DNA of 43,807 bases from Rhodovibrio sp. (GTDB taxonomy: Bacteria; Pseudomonadota; Alphaproteobacteria; Kiloniellales; Rhodovibrionaceae): NCBI GenBank assembly GCA_007127165.1, contig SKZV01000007.1, positions 1 to 43,807 on the forward strand. The letters are read 5' to 3'. Positions 10,521-19,869 of this stretch are shown here, piece after piece. The position numbers were made by a program, and so were the translations under genes. Within the stretch, counting starts at the first letter, position 1, and every line of letters starts with the position of its first letter. Below the pieces are notes generated by a model. It had not been told where the DNA came from. It did no database searches and worked only from the letters and a program-made list of their open reading frames with translations.

Positions 10521-13500
10521 TTACACGTCCTGCAGCTCAATGCCGGGCAGCGCTTTGAGCGCCTGACGCGTCCCCGGCGTGAGGCGAAACCCGCCAGGCA
10601 GTTCCATCTCCACCTCTTCGCCCGCATCCAGCGCAAGCACCAGCGAGACCTTCCCGCGCCCCTTCCCTTCCCGCGCGAGGATGCTCTTCAGTTGCTCCAC
10701 CGGCTTGGGATCGTCGATAAAGACCCGCAGGCCAGCCGCCGCATGGGCCACGGCCTGATCGAGGTCTTCGATGTCCACAGCGGAAAGGCGCATGTCCTCG
10801 TTATCGAGGCGCGCGTCGACCGTGAGCATCACCGGCTGCCCTGCCACCAGCAGGTCGCGGCATTTGGCCAGCGTTTCCGCGAACACCACGATCTCCTGTA
10901 CGCCGGTCGCGTCGGAAACTTGCACGAAGGCATACTTGTTGCCGCTTTGCTTGGCGCGGCGCTCCTGCTTGCCGACGATCAATCCCGCCACCTTTTTCCG
11001 TCCGGACTCGACCCGGAGCAAGGCCGGTAAGCCGGCAAAGGAGACGACGCGCAGCCGCTTCAGGCTCTGTGCGTAAGCGTCCAGCGGATGGGCGGAAAGG
11101 TAGAAGCCGACGGCATCGAACTCATAGCGCAGCCGGTCCATACTCGGCCAATCGTCGACCGGCGGCAGCGGGATGCGGGGAGGCTCCGCCGCGCCGCCGC
11201 CGAAGAGGTTCGACTGATTGCTCTGCCGCTCGTTCGCCGCGACCGCCGCATGGCGCACCAGAAGGTCGGCGGCCTTGTGAACCTGTTGCCGGTTCGCGGT
11301 GAGGCTGTCGAAAGCTCCGGCGCAGGCGAGCATTTCCAGCGCCCGCTTGTTCACCAGCTTGCTGTCCAGGCGCATCGCAAAGTCGGAAAGGTCGCGGAAA
11401 CTGCCGCCCTCTTCCCGCGCCTTCACCAGCCCCTGCATTGCCTGATGCCCGACATTTTTCAACGCCGCCAGCGCATAGCGGATACCGTACTGCCCCGCCT
11501 CCATCGGCTCGACGCCGAAGTCCGCGCGCGACCGGTTGATGTCGGGCGGGAGGAGGGGCACGCCCTGCCGGTCCAACTCCTGGCGGAATATGTTGAGCTT
11601 GTCGGTGTTGCCCATGTCGAAGGTCATGATCGCGGCCATGAACTCGACCGGAAAGTTCGCCTTAAGGTAGGCCGTCTGATAAGCGACCAGCGCGTAGGCG
11701 GCGGCGTGGCTCTTGTTGAAGCCGTAGCCCGCGAACTTCGCGATCTGGTCGAAGATGCGCGAAGCCTGGTTCTTGTCGACGTTGCGGGCCGTCGCGCCGT
11801 CGATGAAGATCTGACGCTGCTGGTCCATCTCGGACTGGATTTTCTTGCCCATCGCCCGGCGCAGCAAGTCGGCGGCTCCAAGCGAGTAGCCCGCAAGCTC
11901 CTGCGCCGCCTGCATCACCTGCTCCTGATAGATCATGATGCCGAAGGTTTCGCGCAGAACGCCTTCCAGCACCGGGTGCAGGTAGTCCACGGTTTCCTTG
12001 CCGTGCTTGCGGGAGATATAGGAGGGGATGTTATCCATCGGCCCAGGGCGGTAGAGCGCCACCACCGCGATGATGTCCTCGAATCGGTCGGGCTTGAGGC
12101 GGCGCAGCACGTCCCGCATCCCCGACGATTCCAACTGGAACACGCCGATGGTATCGCCTCGGCTCAAAAGCTCGTAAGTCCCCGGATCGTCCAGCGGAAT
12201 CTGTTCGAGGTCGACTGGAATGCCCCGCTCGGCCAGCAGCTCGCAGGCACGCGCCAGCACCGTCAGCGTCTTCAGTCCCAGGAAGTCGAACTTGACCAGC
12301 CCGGCCTTCTCGACGTCCTTCATGTTGAACTGCGTGACGGGCATCTCCGAGCGTGGATCGCGGTAGAGCGGAACCAGTTCGTCCAACCTGCGGTCGCCGA
12401 TCACCACACCGGCGGCGTGGGTGGACGCGTGGCGGTAGAGGCCTTCGAGCTTCAACGCGATGTCGATCAGGCGGGCCACCGTCTCGTCGCTGTCGCGCTG
12501 CTCGCGAAGCTGCGTCTCTTGAGCGATGGCCTCGGCTAGAGTGACCGGGTTCGCCGGGTTGTTCGGAACCAGCTTGCAGATGCGGTCCACCTGCGGATAG
12601 GGCATCTGCAGCACCCGGCCCACGTCGCGCAGCACGGCGCGGGCTTGCAGCTTTCCGAAGGTGATGATCTGGGCGACGCGGTCGTGGCCGTACTTCTTCT
12701 GGACGTAGGTGATCACCTCGTCGCGGCGGTCCTGGCAAAAGTCCACGTCGAAGTCGGGCATGGACACGCGTTCCGGGTTCAGGAAGCGCTCGAACAGCAG
12801 GTTCCACCGCAAGGGGTCGAGATCGGTGATCAGCAACGCCCAGGCCACCACCGAGCCGGCACCGGAGCCACGCCCCGGGCCTACCGGAATCCCTTCGTTC
12901 TTTGCCCACTGAATGAAGTCGGCGACGATCAGGAAATAGCCGGGAAAGCCCATGTTCTCGATGACGCCCAGCTCGTGCTCCAGCCGGTGCCAATACGCCT
13001 GCGCAGCCCCTTCGCGGGCGGCCTCATCCATCTCCTCGGTAAAAACCTGAGATTCCAGTCGCTTGCGAAGCCCCGCCTCTGACTGCGCGTGCAGCTCTTC
13101 GGCCTCGCTGCGGCCCCCGGCAGTGTCATAGGCCGGAAGGATCGGGTCGATCTGCGCCGGGAAATAGGCGCAACGCTGCGCCACCACCAGCGTGTTGTCC
13201 ACCGCCTCGGGCAGGTCGGCGAAGAGGCTGCGCATCTCCTGCGCGGATTTGAAGTAATACTCGGGCGTCAGGCGGCGGCGGTCGTCCTGGCTGACATAGG
13301 TGCCCTCCGCGATGCAGAGCAGCGCGTCGTGCGCGTCGTACATCTCGCGGTCGGCGAAGAAGGCTTCGTTGGTGGCGACCAGCGGAATGTCGTGGTCGTA
13401 GGCGAACTGGACCAGCCGGTCCTCCGTCGCCTCTTCCACCGCGAGCCCGTGGCGCTGCACCTCGACGTAAAGCCTCCCGGAGAACGCGGTTTTCAGGCGT

Positions 13501-13994
13501 CCGAGAGCTTCCTCCGCCAGCGCGTCCTTTTGCTCCGCAAGCAGCCGCCCAACCGGCCCGGCCGGTCCGCCGGTGAGGCAAAGCAGCCCCTCCGAATGCG
13601 CCTCCAGCTTGCTCCAGCCGATATGCGGCGCTTCCCCGGTCGGCGTTTCGAGGAAGGCGTCGCTCGCCAGCTTCATGAGGTTGGCGTAGCCCGTGGCATC
13701 CTGCACCAGCAACACAAGCTGATCCGGCGCGGCCGCGGCTTGGCCCTTTGCCGCAGCGTCGCTCGCCTCCGGCCGTGCAATGGAGAGTTGGCAGCCGACA
13801 ATGGGCTGCACCCCGGCTTTCATGGCCGTCTGCGCAAACTCCAGCACGCCGAAAAGGTTGTTCGTGTCGGTGACGGCCACCGCGGGCATGCGGTGCTTCT
13901 TGGCTAGATCGACCAGCGCCTTGACCTTCAACGCCCCTTCCGAGAGCGAATAGGCTGAATGGACGCGCAGATGGATGAAGTCGGCGTGGGTCAT
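10521..13994 (-). CDS. dnaE: DNA polymerase III alpha subunit
   Basis: 1157 residues, the usual DnaE size. The N-terminal PHP domain begins HLRVHSAYSLSEGALK. The polymerase active site is MPDFDVDF (D414, D416, D418), with the third Asp in KFDFLGLKTL near residue 570. A tandem HhH region, an OB-fold (VAGLIVGKQERRAK) and a C-terminal tau-binding part follow. This is the replicative polymerase. The frame is open to 14030, but the ATG at 13994 (MTHADFIHLRVHS) matches the family start. It lies 68 bases downstream of lolD. Confidence 0.97.
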   Translation of the reverse strand: MTHADFIHLRVHSAYSLSEGALKVKALVDLAKKHRMPAVAVTDTNNLFGVLEFAQTAMKAGVQPIVGCQLSIARPEASDAAAKGQAAAAPDQLVLLVQDATGYANLMKLASDAFLETPTGEAPHIGWSKLEAHSEGLLCLTGGPAGPVGRLLAEQKDALAEEALGRLKTAFSGRLYVEVQRHGLAVEEATEDRLVQFAYDHDIPLVATNEAFFADREMYDAHDALLCIAEGTYVSQDDRRRLTPEYYFKSAQEMRSLFADLPEAVDNTLVVAQRCAYFPAQIDPILPAYDTAGGRSEAEELHAQSEAGLRKRLESQVFTEEMDEAAREGAAQAYWHRLEHELGVIENMGFPGYFLIVADFIQWAKNEGIPVGPGRGSGAGSVVAWALLITDLDPLRWNLLFERFLNPERVSMPDFDVDFCQDRRDEVITYVQKKYGHDRVAQIITFGKLQARAVLRDVGRVLQMPYPQVDRICKLVPNNPANPVTLAEAIAQETQLREQRDSDETVARLIDIALKLEGLYRHASTHAAGVVIGDRRLDELVPLYRDPRSEMPVTQFNMKDVEKAGLVKFDFLGLKTLTVLARACELLAERGIPVDLEQIPLDDPGTYELLSRGDTIGVFQLESSGMRDVLRRLKPDRFEDIIAVVALYRPGPMDNIPSYISRKHGKETVDYLHPVLEGVLRETFGIMIYQEQVMQAAQELAGYSLGAADLLRRAMGKKIQSEMDQQRQIFIDGATARNVDKNQASRIFDQIAKFAGYGFNKSHAAAYALVAYQTAYLKANFPVEFMAAIMTFDMGNTDKLNIFRQELDRQGVPLLPPDINRSRADFGVEPMEAGQYGIRYALAALKNVGHQAMQGLVKAREEGGSFRDLSDFAMRLDSKLVNKRALEMLACAGAFDSLTANRQQVHKAADLLVRHAAVAANERQSNQSNLFGGGAAEPPRIPLPPVDDWPSMDRLRYEFDAVGFYLSAHPLDAYAQSLKRLRVVSFAGLPALLRVESGRKKVAGLIVGKQERRAKQSGNKYAFVQVSDATGVQEIVVFAETLAKCRDLLVAGQPVMLTVDARLDNEDMRLSAVDIEDLDQAVAHAAAGLRVFIDDPKPVEQLKSILAREGKGRGKVSLVLALDAGEEVEMELPGGFRLTPGTRQALKALPGIELQDV

Positions 13995-14062
13995 GACGAT
14001 AGTTTGGCCTCGGCGATTGGAGTCCGGCAACTGCTATAATCGGAGCGGCAGCCCCGGCTGCT

Positions 14063-14749
14063 TCAAACCGGAACGACCCGCCCTTCATCCAGCGTCAAGG
14101 TTCGATCCATCTTGTTCGCCAGATCGAAGTTATGGGTCGCCACGAGCGCCGCCAGCCCTTCCCCTTTCACCAAGCCGCGCAGATGGTCGAAGACGTGCTC
14201 GGCGGTGTGCGGATCGAGGTTGCCGGTCGGCTCGTCGGCCAGCAGCAGGGCCGGGCGGTTCGCCAAGGCGCGTGCGATGGCGACGCGCTGTTGTTCCCCG
14301 CCGGAAAGGCGCGCGGGGCGATGATCCAACCGCTCCGACAACCCCACGGTCTCGAGAAGATAGGCCGCGCGTTCGCGTGCTTCAGCGCGGGAACGCCCGT
14401 CGATCATTTGCGGCAGCACGACATTCTCGAGCGCCGAGAACTCGGGCAAAAGATGATGGTGCTGATAAACAAAGCCGACATTCTGCCTGCGCACGCGCGT
14501 CCGCTCGCCGTCGTTCATGCCGCCGCAGTCCTGCCCGAGGATACGGATGCTCCCGCCGTCGCCGTGCTCCAACAAGCCCGCGATGTGCAGCAGTGTCGAC
14601 TTGCCCGACCCCGAAGGCCCGACCAGCGCGACAAGTTCTCCGGCTTCGACCTCCAGGCTTGCCCCCGCCAGAACGTCGAGCCGCCGCTCCCCCTGGTGAA
14701 AGATCTTGCGGACTTCGGAAAGACTAAGACTTGCCGCGCCCTTACTCAT
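14063..14749 (-). CDS. lolD: LolD, lipoprotein-releasing ABC transporter ATPase
   Basis: 228 residues, a single ABC domain: Walker [10 protein letters not shown] (44-52), Q-loop [10 protein letters not shown], signature [15 protein letters not shown], Walker [13 protein letters not shown] and a switch His in VATHN. The LolD-type Q-loop region and the overlap with a LolC/E permease (8 bases) identify it as the ATPase that powers release of lipoproteins from the inner membrane to LolA. MacB-type ATPases look similar, but the partner protein has LolC topology. Confidence 0.95.
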   Translation of the reverse strand: MSKGAASLSLSEVRKIFHQGERRLDVLAGASLEVEAGELVALVGPSGSGKSTLLHIAGLLEHGDGGSIRILGQDCGGMNDGERTRVRRQNVGFVYQHHHLLPEFSALENVVLPQMIDGRSRAEARERAAYLLETVGLSERLDHRPARLSGGEQQRVAIARALANRPALLLADEPTGNLDPHTAEHVFDHLRGLVKGEGLAALVATHNFDLANKMDRTLTLDEGRVVPV

Positions 14750-15986
14750 AGCGAAGCGCCTCGACCGGGTCCAGCCGGGCCGCCCGCCACGAGGGATAGA
14801 GCGTTGCCAGCAGTGACAGCCCGAGGGCCATTGCGACGACCGTGACCACCTCTCCCGGATCGACCTCCGCCGGAAGCCGTGACAGGAAATAGATCTCCGC
14901 CGCGAAGAGTTCGGTGCCTGTCAGTGCCTCCAGCCAACTCCGAATCGTCTCGATATTCATCGAAAACGCCAGCCCCAGGACGAAGCCTGCGAACGTGCCG
15001 ACCACTCCGATGCTCGCCCCGCTGATCAGGAAGATGCGCATGATCATGCCGCGCGTCGCGCCCATCGTGCGCAGAATTGCGATATCCGGCCCCTTGTCCT
15101 TCACCAGCATGATCTGACCGGAAATGATATTGAAAGCCGCCACCAGGATGATCAGCGTGAGGATGAGGAACATCACGTTGCGTTCGACCTGGATCGCGTT
15201 GAAGAAGCTGGCGTTCGCCTGCTGCCAATCCACGGAACGGAAGCCCGGGCCCAGTTCTTGCGCAACCGCCCGGCGAACCTCGCTCACACGATCGGGGTCC
15301 GAGACAAAGAGTTCGATCGCGTTCGCGCCCTCGCCGGTTCGGAAGAACTGCTGCGCCGCGTCCATTGGCAGATAGACGAAGCTGCTGTCGTACTCATACA
15401 TCCCGACTTCGAAAAGTCCGGCGATGGAGTAGCTCTTCATGCGCGGGACGGTTCCCATCGCCGTGGTTTCACCGCGCGGACTCACGAGGGTGATGCGGCC
15501 TTCGTTCATCAGCCCCATGTTCTGGGCCAGACGGCTGCCCACCAGCGCGCGCTGATTCTCCATGTCCTGGATATTGCCCCGGACGATATTCCCCGCGATC
15601 AGCTCGCGGGACTGCAGATCTTCCAGCCGCATCCCGCGAATCATCGCACCGGACGCCTCGCCGTTGTGCGTGATCATCACCTGCCCCTGCACCTGGGGAT
15701 AGGCGGCGACCACGAGATCGAGCGCCCTCAGCCGCTCGGTCAGCGATTCGTAATCCTCGATGGGCCCGCTGTTGGAGTAGACCGTCATATGACCGTTCAC
15801 GCCGAGGATGCGGTCCATCAATTCGGTGCGAAAGCCGTTCATCACCGCCATGACGATGATCAGCGTCGCCACGCCCAGCGCGATTCCCAACAGGGAGAAC
15901 CCGGCGATGACGGAAATGAACCCTTCCTGGCGGCGAGCACGGAGGTAACGGAAAGCGACGGTCCGCTCAAAGGCGTTGAAAATCAT
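14742..15986 (-). CDS. lolC: LolC/LolE-family lipoprotein-releasing permease
   Basis: 414 residues. One membrane helix near the N-terminus (about 22-50, [28 protein letters not shown]) is followed by a large periplasmic domain and three C-terminal helices in an FtsX-type domain (about 270-410, including [21 protein letters not shown]). This is the LolC/E layout. Only one permease is present here, so the transporter may be a homodimer, as in bacteria with a single LolF-type subunit; a second copy could lie elsewhere. It overlaps lolD by 8 bases and follows proS by 19. Confidence 0.94.
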   Translation of the reverse strand: MIFNAFERTVAFRYLRARRQEGFISVIAGFSLLGIALGVATLIIVMAVMNGFRTELMDRILGVNGHMTVYSNSGPIEDYESLTERLRALDLVVAAYPQVQGQVMITHNGEASGAMIRGMRLEDLQSRELIAGNIVRGNIQDMENQRALVGSRLAQNMGLMNEGRITLVSPRGETTAMGTVPRMKSYSIAGLFEVGMYEYDSSFVYLPMDAAQQFFRTGEGANAIELFVSDPDRVSEVRRAVAQELGPGFRSVDWQQANASFFNAIQVERNVMFLILTLIILVAAFNIISGQIMLVKDKGPDIAILRTMGATRGMIMRIFLISGASIGVVGTFAGFVLGLAFSMNIETIRSWLEALTGTELFAAEIYFLSRLPAEVDPGEVVTVVAMALGLSLLATLYPSWRAARLDPVEALRYE

Positions 15987-16005
15987 GACGGGTTTTGCGG
16001 CCTCC

Positions 16006-17328
16006 TCATGCCGCGAGTTTGGACAGGGCCGAGTCGGGGGAAAGTTCCTCGCGCACGCCGTCAGCCCGGCGCTTCAATTCGACGGTGCCGGACTTCAAAC
16101 CACGCGGCCCAACCACGATTTGCCATGGCAGGCCGATCAGGTCCATCCGCGCGAACTTTGCGCCCGCGCTTTCTTCCGTATCGTCGTAAAGCACGGAGAC
16201 GCCAGCCTCTTGAAGCTTTCTGTACAGCTCGTCGCACGCTCCGGCGCAGGCGGAATCGCTGGTCTTCAGGTTGATCAGGCCGACCTTGAAGGGGGCGACG
16301 CTCTCCGGCCAGATGATCCCGGCATCGTCGTGCGACGCTTCGATGATGCCGCCGACCAGGCGCGAAACGCCGACACCGTAGCTGCCCATGTGAACCGGCA
16401 CGCTCTCCCCGTCCTGGGTCGACACGTACGCGCCCAGCGGCTCGGAATACTTGGTTCCGAAGTAGAAGATGTGCCCGACCTCGATCCCACGCCGGCGCAC
16501 CTGCTTGTCCTCAGGCACCTCGCGTTCGAAAACCTCGGCCTCGTGCATATCCTCGGTGCGGGCATACACCTTGGTCCAGGAGTCGACGATCGGCTGCAGA
16601 TCGTCGTTCTCGTAGTCGACGCCGCTGCCTAGAATGTCGAACTCGATCAGGTCGCGATGGCAAAAGATCTCGGTCTCGCCGGTGTCGGCCAGGATGATGA
16701 ACTCGTGGCTGAGGTTGCCGCCGATGGGCCCGGTCTCCGCCTCCATGGGAATCGCCTTGAGCCCCATCCGCGCGAAGGTCCGAAGGTAGGCTACGAACAT
16801 CTTGTTGTAGGCCCGGATCGCACCCGCTTGGTCGAGGTCGAAGGAGTAGTTGTCCTTCATTAGGAACTCGCGCCCGCGCATCACGCCGAAGCGTGGCCGC
16901 ACCTCGTCGCGGAACTTCCACTGAATGTGATAGAGCATCCGCGGCACGTCCCGGTAGCTGCGGGCGCCGTTGCGGAAGATGTCGGTGATCAACTCCTCGT
17001 TCGTCGGGCCGTACAGCATCTCCCGGTCGTGCCGGTCGCGAATGCGGAGCATCTCCTTGCCGTAGTCCTCGTACCGCCCGGACTGCCGCCACAGGTCGGA
17101 CGACTGGATCGTGGGCATGAGCACTTCTTGAGCGCCCGCGCGGTCCTGCTCTTCGCGCACGATCTGCTCGATGTTCTTGAGCACCTTGTGGCCCATCGGC
17201 AGCCAGGAATAGATCCCGGCGCTGGCCTGCCGGACCATCCCCGCGCGCAGCATCAGCCGGTGCGAGACAACCTGCGCCTCGGCAGGGGTTTCCTTCAAGG
17301 TGGGGAGGAAATAACGCGTCAGCCGCAT
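16006..17328 (-). CDS. proS: Prolyl-tRNA synthetase (short form without editing insertion)
   Basis: 440 residues. Class II motifs are clear: the N-terminal [34 protein letters not shown], motif 2 in [20 protein letters not shown], motif 3 in [16 protein letters not shown], then an anticodon-binding domain. E. coli ProS is about 570 residues because of an inserted cis-editing domain. That insert is missing here, the usual alphaproteobacterial form, so mischarged Ala-tRNA(Pro) must be cleared by a separate deacylase. The frame runs up to 17382, but the ATG at 17328 gives the conserved start. Confidence 0.96.
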   Translation of the reverse strand: MRLTRYFLPTLKETPAEAQVVSHRLMLRAGMVRQASAGIYSWLPMGHKVLKNIEQIVREEQDRAGAQEVLMPTIQSSDLWRQSGRYEDYGKEMLRIRDRHDREMLYGPTNEELITDIFRNGARSYRDVPRMLYHIQWKFRDEVRPRFGVMRGREFLMKDNYSFDLDQAGAIRAYNKMFVAYLRTFARMGLKAIPMEAETGPIGGNLSHEFIILADTGETEIFCHRDLIEFDILGSGVDYENDDLQPIVDSWTKVYARTEDMHEAEVFEREVPEDKQVRRRGIEVGHIFYFGTKYSEPLGAYVSTQDGESVPVHMGSYGVGVSRLVGGIIEASHDDAGIIWPESVAPFKVGLINLKTSDSACAGACDELYRKLQEAGVSVLYDDTEESAGAKFARMDLIGLPWQIVVGPRGLKSGTVELKRRADGVREELSPDSALSKLAA

Positions 17329-17430
17329 GATGTTTCTTGTTCCGCGTGCAGATTGCCAGAAAACGGCCATCGCCGACCGCAAGCGGCGCGACTGTATGGG
17401 AAGCCCGCCCCCTTGTCCATGGCGCTCCGT

Positions 17431-17934
17431 TCAGCGCGCCAGATACTCCCGGCACCGCGCCGCCAGATGTGCCTGGGCCGGGGCCGTGATCGGCCGGCCG
17501 TTGAAGGTGGCATACCCGTCATCGAGGTCGATCTCCACCAGGCCCACCGCCACCTCGCCCCGATAGCGCCGGTCGGCGGGACGCCCGGAGCGGTCGAAGA
17601 GATCCACTTCGATGGGAATGACAACCGTCTGTGGCAATTCGATGGCGTGACCGCCGTAAAGGTCGGCGGGCGCGACCGCATTGCCGTGGACATCGACGCC
17701 CGGCCGGTAAGCCACGTCATCGTCGGGCTCGTGCTTGACAAGCTCGATACAGTCGGCCTTTTTAATCCGCACTGTCAGGGGGTCTTCCAGCGAGAGTTGT
17801 TGCGATCCTGCCGCTTCGGCGCCGGGGAGAGCGGACACCGCCGCGAAAGTCAGCGCCAGCAAGAGCGAATGCGCGCGGAGACGTGCGGCCTGCAAGGGCA
17901 CGGCTTTGGACAGGAACTTTGTGACGTGCATCAT
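17431..17934 (-). CDS. Conserved-looking secreted protein of unknown function
   Basis: About 167 residues from the ATG at 17934 (a second ATG follows at 17931). Residues 1-43 look like a long signal peptide: MMHVTKFLSKAV, an Arg-rich stretch, then hydrophobic HSLLLALTFAAVSAL, with a possible cut near GAEAA. The mature part has LTVRIKKADCIELVKHEPDDDVAYRPGVDVHGNAVAPADLYGG and then ITAPAQAHLAARCREYL. I do not recognise a characterised family. The single Cys near each end could form a disulfide. It lies 102 bases upstream of proS on the same strand and divergently from the purine permease. Confidence 0.7.
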   Translation of the reverse strand: MMHVTKFLSKAVPLQAARLRAHSLLLALTFAAVSALPGAEAAGSQQLSLEDPLTVRIKKADCIELVKHEPDDDVAYRPGVDVHGNAVAPADLYGGHAIELPQTVVIPIEVDLFDRSGRPADRRYRGEVAVGLVEIDLDDGYATFNGRPITAPAQAHLAARCREYLAR

Positions 17935-18091
17935 CGTCGTCCACACTCCGTCGGCGGCGTTAAGAAAAAGATAAGGTCGAAGACCGGAAGGACCAGGGGG
18001 AGGTCCCGCCACCGGCGTCAACCCGACCGCGCCAAGGCGCCACGGGCGATGACCGGACCGTACACGAGCCTGCACCAATGGGGATGGCCGC

Positions 18092-19390
18092 ATGCTGGAG
18101 CGCTATTTCGAACTCGCCAAGCACGGAACTTCCGTGCGGCAGGAGGTTCTCGCGGGGGCGACGACCTTCCTCACGATGGCCTATATCATTGTGGTCAACC
18201 CGGCGATCCTGTCCGACACCGGGATGGACTTCGGCGCGGTTTTCGTCGCCACATGCCTCGCGGCTGCCTTCGGCACGCTGATCATGGGGATCGGGGCGAA
18301 CTATCCCTTCGCTCTGGCCCCCGGGATGGGCCTCAACGCCTACTTTGCCTACGCCGTGGTCGGCGGGCTCGGCATTTCCTGGCAGGTGGCGCTTGGCGCG
18401 GTTTTCATATCGGGCGTGCTGTTCCTGATTATTTCGGTTCTGCCGCTGCGCGAATGGATCGTCAACGCCATACCCACCAGTCTGAAGCTGGCGATTTCCG
18501 CCGGTATCGGCTTTTTCCTCGCGATCATCGCGCTCCAGAACGCGGGCGTCGTGGTCGCGCATCCGGCGACGATGGTGACGCTGGGGAACCTCACGACTCC
18601 GGATACCGTCCTGGCGGGAGTGGGTTTCGTCCTGATGATCGCGCTGGATTACCGGCGCGTGCCCGGCGCGGTCCTCATCGGCATCCTGAGTATTGCGGTC
18701 GTCGGAATCCTCCTTGGGATTTCGGAATTCCAGGGCGTGGCCTCCATGCCGCCGAGCATGTTGCCGACCTTGCTTCAAATGGATATTGCCGGGGCGCTCC
18801 AGGTCGGCCTGATCACCATCATCTTCGCGTTCCTGTTCGTCGATCTCTTCGATTCCTCCGGCACGCTGGTGGGTCTGGGACACCGCGCCGGATTCCTCGA
18901 CAAGCAGGGCCGCATGCCGCGTCTGAAGAACGCTCTCTTGGCGGACTCCAGTGCAACCGTCGCCGGGTCGATGCTCGGCACCTCCACGACGACGACCTAT
19001 ATCGAAAGCGCGTCCGGCATCAAGGCGGGAGGACGAACCGGGCTGACCGCGGTGACCGTGGCAGGGCTTTTCTTGCTGGCGCTCTTCCTATCGCCGCTCG
19101 CGCAGTCGATCCCGGCCTACGCCACTGCCCCGGCCTTGCTCTTCGTCGCCTGTTTGATGGCGCGCGGTCTGGCAGAGGTCGATTGGGAGGACCCGACGGA
19201 GTATGCGCCCGCCGTGGTCACGGCCATCGGCATGCCGCTGACCTACTCCATCGCCGACGGCATCGGCTTGGGTTTCATCACTTATGCGCTTACGAAGATT
19301 CTCAGCGGCAAGTTGCAGCAGGCGTCGCCCGCAGTCCTATTGATCGCGGCGCTCTTCGTCCTGCGTTTCATTCTGTTGGAGATCGGATGA
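18092..19390 (+). CDS. NCS2-family (AzgA-like) purine permease
   Basis: 432 residues, strongly hydrophobic with about 12-14 helices. The opening FELAKHGTSVRQEVLAGATTFLTMAYIIVVNPAIL and GANYPFALAPGMGLNAYFAY are typical of the AzgA/GhxP/PbuG branch. FLFVDLFDSSGTLVGLGHRAGFLD and GTSTTTTYIESASGIKAGGRTGLTAV hold the conserved substrate and proton region. The likely substrates are hypoxanthine, guanine or adenine, taken up with protons. It is one of very few plus-strand genes and interrupts the DUF1467-proS neighbourhood. No purine riboswitch is visible in the 157-base upstream gap. Confidence 0.9.
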   Translation: MLERYFELAKHGTSVRQEVLAGATTFLTMAYIIVVNPAILSDTGMDFGAVFVATCLAAAFGTLIMGIGANYPFALAPGMGLNAYFAYAVVGGLGISWQVALGAVFISGVLFLIISVLPLREWIVNAIPTSLKLAISAGIGFFLAIIALQNAGVVVAHPATMVTLGNLTTPDTVLAGVGFVLMIALDYRRVPGAVLIGILSIAVVGILLGISEFQGVASMPPSMLPTLLQMDIAGALQVGLITIIFAFLFVDLFDSSGTLVGLGHRAGFLDKQGRMPRLKNALLADSSATVAGSMLGTSTTTTYIESASGIKAGGRTGLTAVTVAGLFLLALFLSPLAQSIPAYATAPALLFVACLMARGLAEVDWEDPTEYAPAVVTAIGMPLTYSIADGIGLGFITYALTKILSGKLQQASPAVLLIAALFVLRFILLEIG

Positions 19391-19421
19391 ACCCAATGAC
19401 CGGAAATGTTGAATATTGACG

Positions 19422-19451
19422 TTGGATAGATCGAATCTTTCCTGCTAGTAT
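19422..19451 (+). promoter_or_regulatory. Promoter-like pair ahead of the putative small RNA
   Basis: TTGGAT (19422-19427) and TAGTAT (19446-19451) are 18 bases apart on the plus strand, 31 bases after the permease stop. A second TTGACG at 19416-19421 overlaps the -35 area. Transcription would start near 19458 and run into the strong terminator that ends at about 19599. Confidence 0.5.
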
Positions 19452-19457
19452 CCGCGC

Positions 19458-19599
19458 CACGCGGCCAACAACGACCAGACACGGCGCAGCCCAAGTCTGG
19501 GGAGGAAACGCCTGAAAAAAATGTTCCCGCAAGGGGACGATAAAAAAAGATAGCCGCGCGACGACGGGCTCCTTCCCTGGAAGGAGCCCGTCGTGTTTT
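19458..19599 (+). ncRNA. Candidate small RNA (about 140 nt, own promoter and terminator)
   Basis: No long gene fits this stretch, yet it has transcript architecture. There is a promoter-like pair upstream. Then comes a perfect 6-bp stem (ccagac 19475-19480 with gtctgg 19495-19500), an unpaired GGAGGAAAC and A-rich linker, and a GNRA-capped hairpin (gttccc-gcaa-ggggac, 19523-19538). A 14-bp terminator stem closes it. The next gene is convergent, so this is not a leader. A 10-codon frame (ATG 19521 to TAG 19553, MFPQGDDKKR) lies inside, with GGAGG 15 bases upstream, so a tiny peptide is an alternative. I could not match it to a named RNA family. Confidence 0.5.
19561..19599 (+). terminator. Strong intrinsic terminator
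   Basis: A perfect 14-bp stem (acgacgggctcctt with aaggagcccgtcgt, 6-base loop) is followed by GTTTTC. It ends the plus-strand transcript of the candidate small RNA and probably read-through from the permease gene. On the other strand T-runs appear about 8 bases beyond the stem, so it may also act weakly on minus-strand transcripts leaving DUF1467. Confidence 0.85.
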
Positions 19600-19611
19600 C
19601 AGGGGAGGCGA

Positions 19612-19860
19612 TCAGCCGCCGGAAATCGCACCACGAAAGGTGATCAGATCCGAGGTGATGAGGAAATAGCAGCCGACCCACACGACCGCCGATATCGCCG
19701 TCGTCGCCAATGCCTTGCGAACCATCATCGGGTTGGCGGGCGCGCTATCCGCGTGGCCCGTTTCCGGCTCGGCGGGCGGATGCGCCCTCCAGGGCAGCAC
19801 CGTGAAAAGCACCAGCCACCAGATCAACAGATAGAGCATTCCGCCGGTAAACCACGTCAT
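19612..19860 (-). CDS. DUF1467-family small membrane protein
   Basis: 82 residues with two membrane helices: GGMLYLLIWWLVLFTVLPW near the N-terminus and ISAVVWVGCYFLITSDLI near the C-terminus. Between them is a short Pro/Glu-rich loop ending in SAPANPMMVRKALATT. The WWLVLFTVLPW and APA-P-K-TT pattern is that of DUF1467, a family I know from alphaproteobacteria beside methylmalonyl-CoA epimerase and proS. The function is unknown. Here mce is 9 bases upstream on the same strand, but proS has been separated from it by about 2.3 kb. Confidence 0.85.
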   Translation of the reverse strand: MTWFTGGMLYLLIWWLVLFTVLPWRAHPPAEPETGHADSAPANPMMVRKALATTAISAVVWVGCYFLITSDLITFRGAISGG

Positions 19861-19869
19861 GTACTGCTC

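Noticed and set aside
17935-18091. Purine riboswitch upstream of the NCS2 permease
   Set aside because: Small hairpins occur, but the three-way junction core of purine riboswitches is not visible, and such switches are mainly known in Firmicutes.
17960-18883. Minus-strand frame rich in Asp, His, Gln and Arg
   Set aside because: It is the antisense shadow of a membrane protein gene (hydrophobic codons read backwards); similar shadows lie opposite nuoM and nuoN.
16927-19419. Plus-strand frame of 830 codons
   Set aside because: It runs antisense through proS and the hypothetical gene, then out of frame through the permease. The protein is rich in Arg/His/Gly with no motif.
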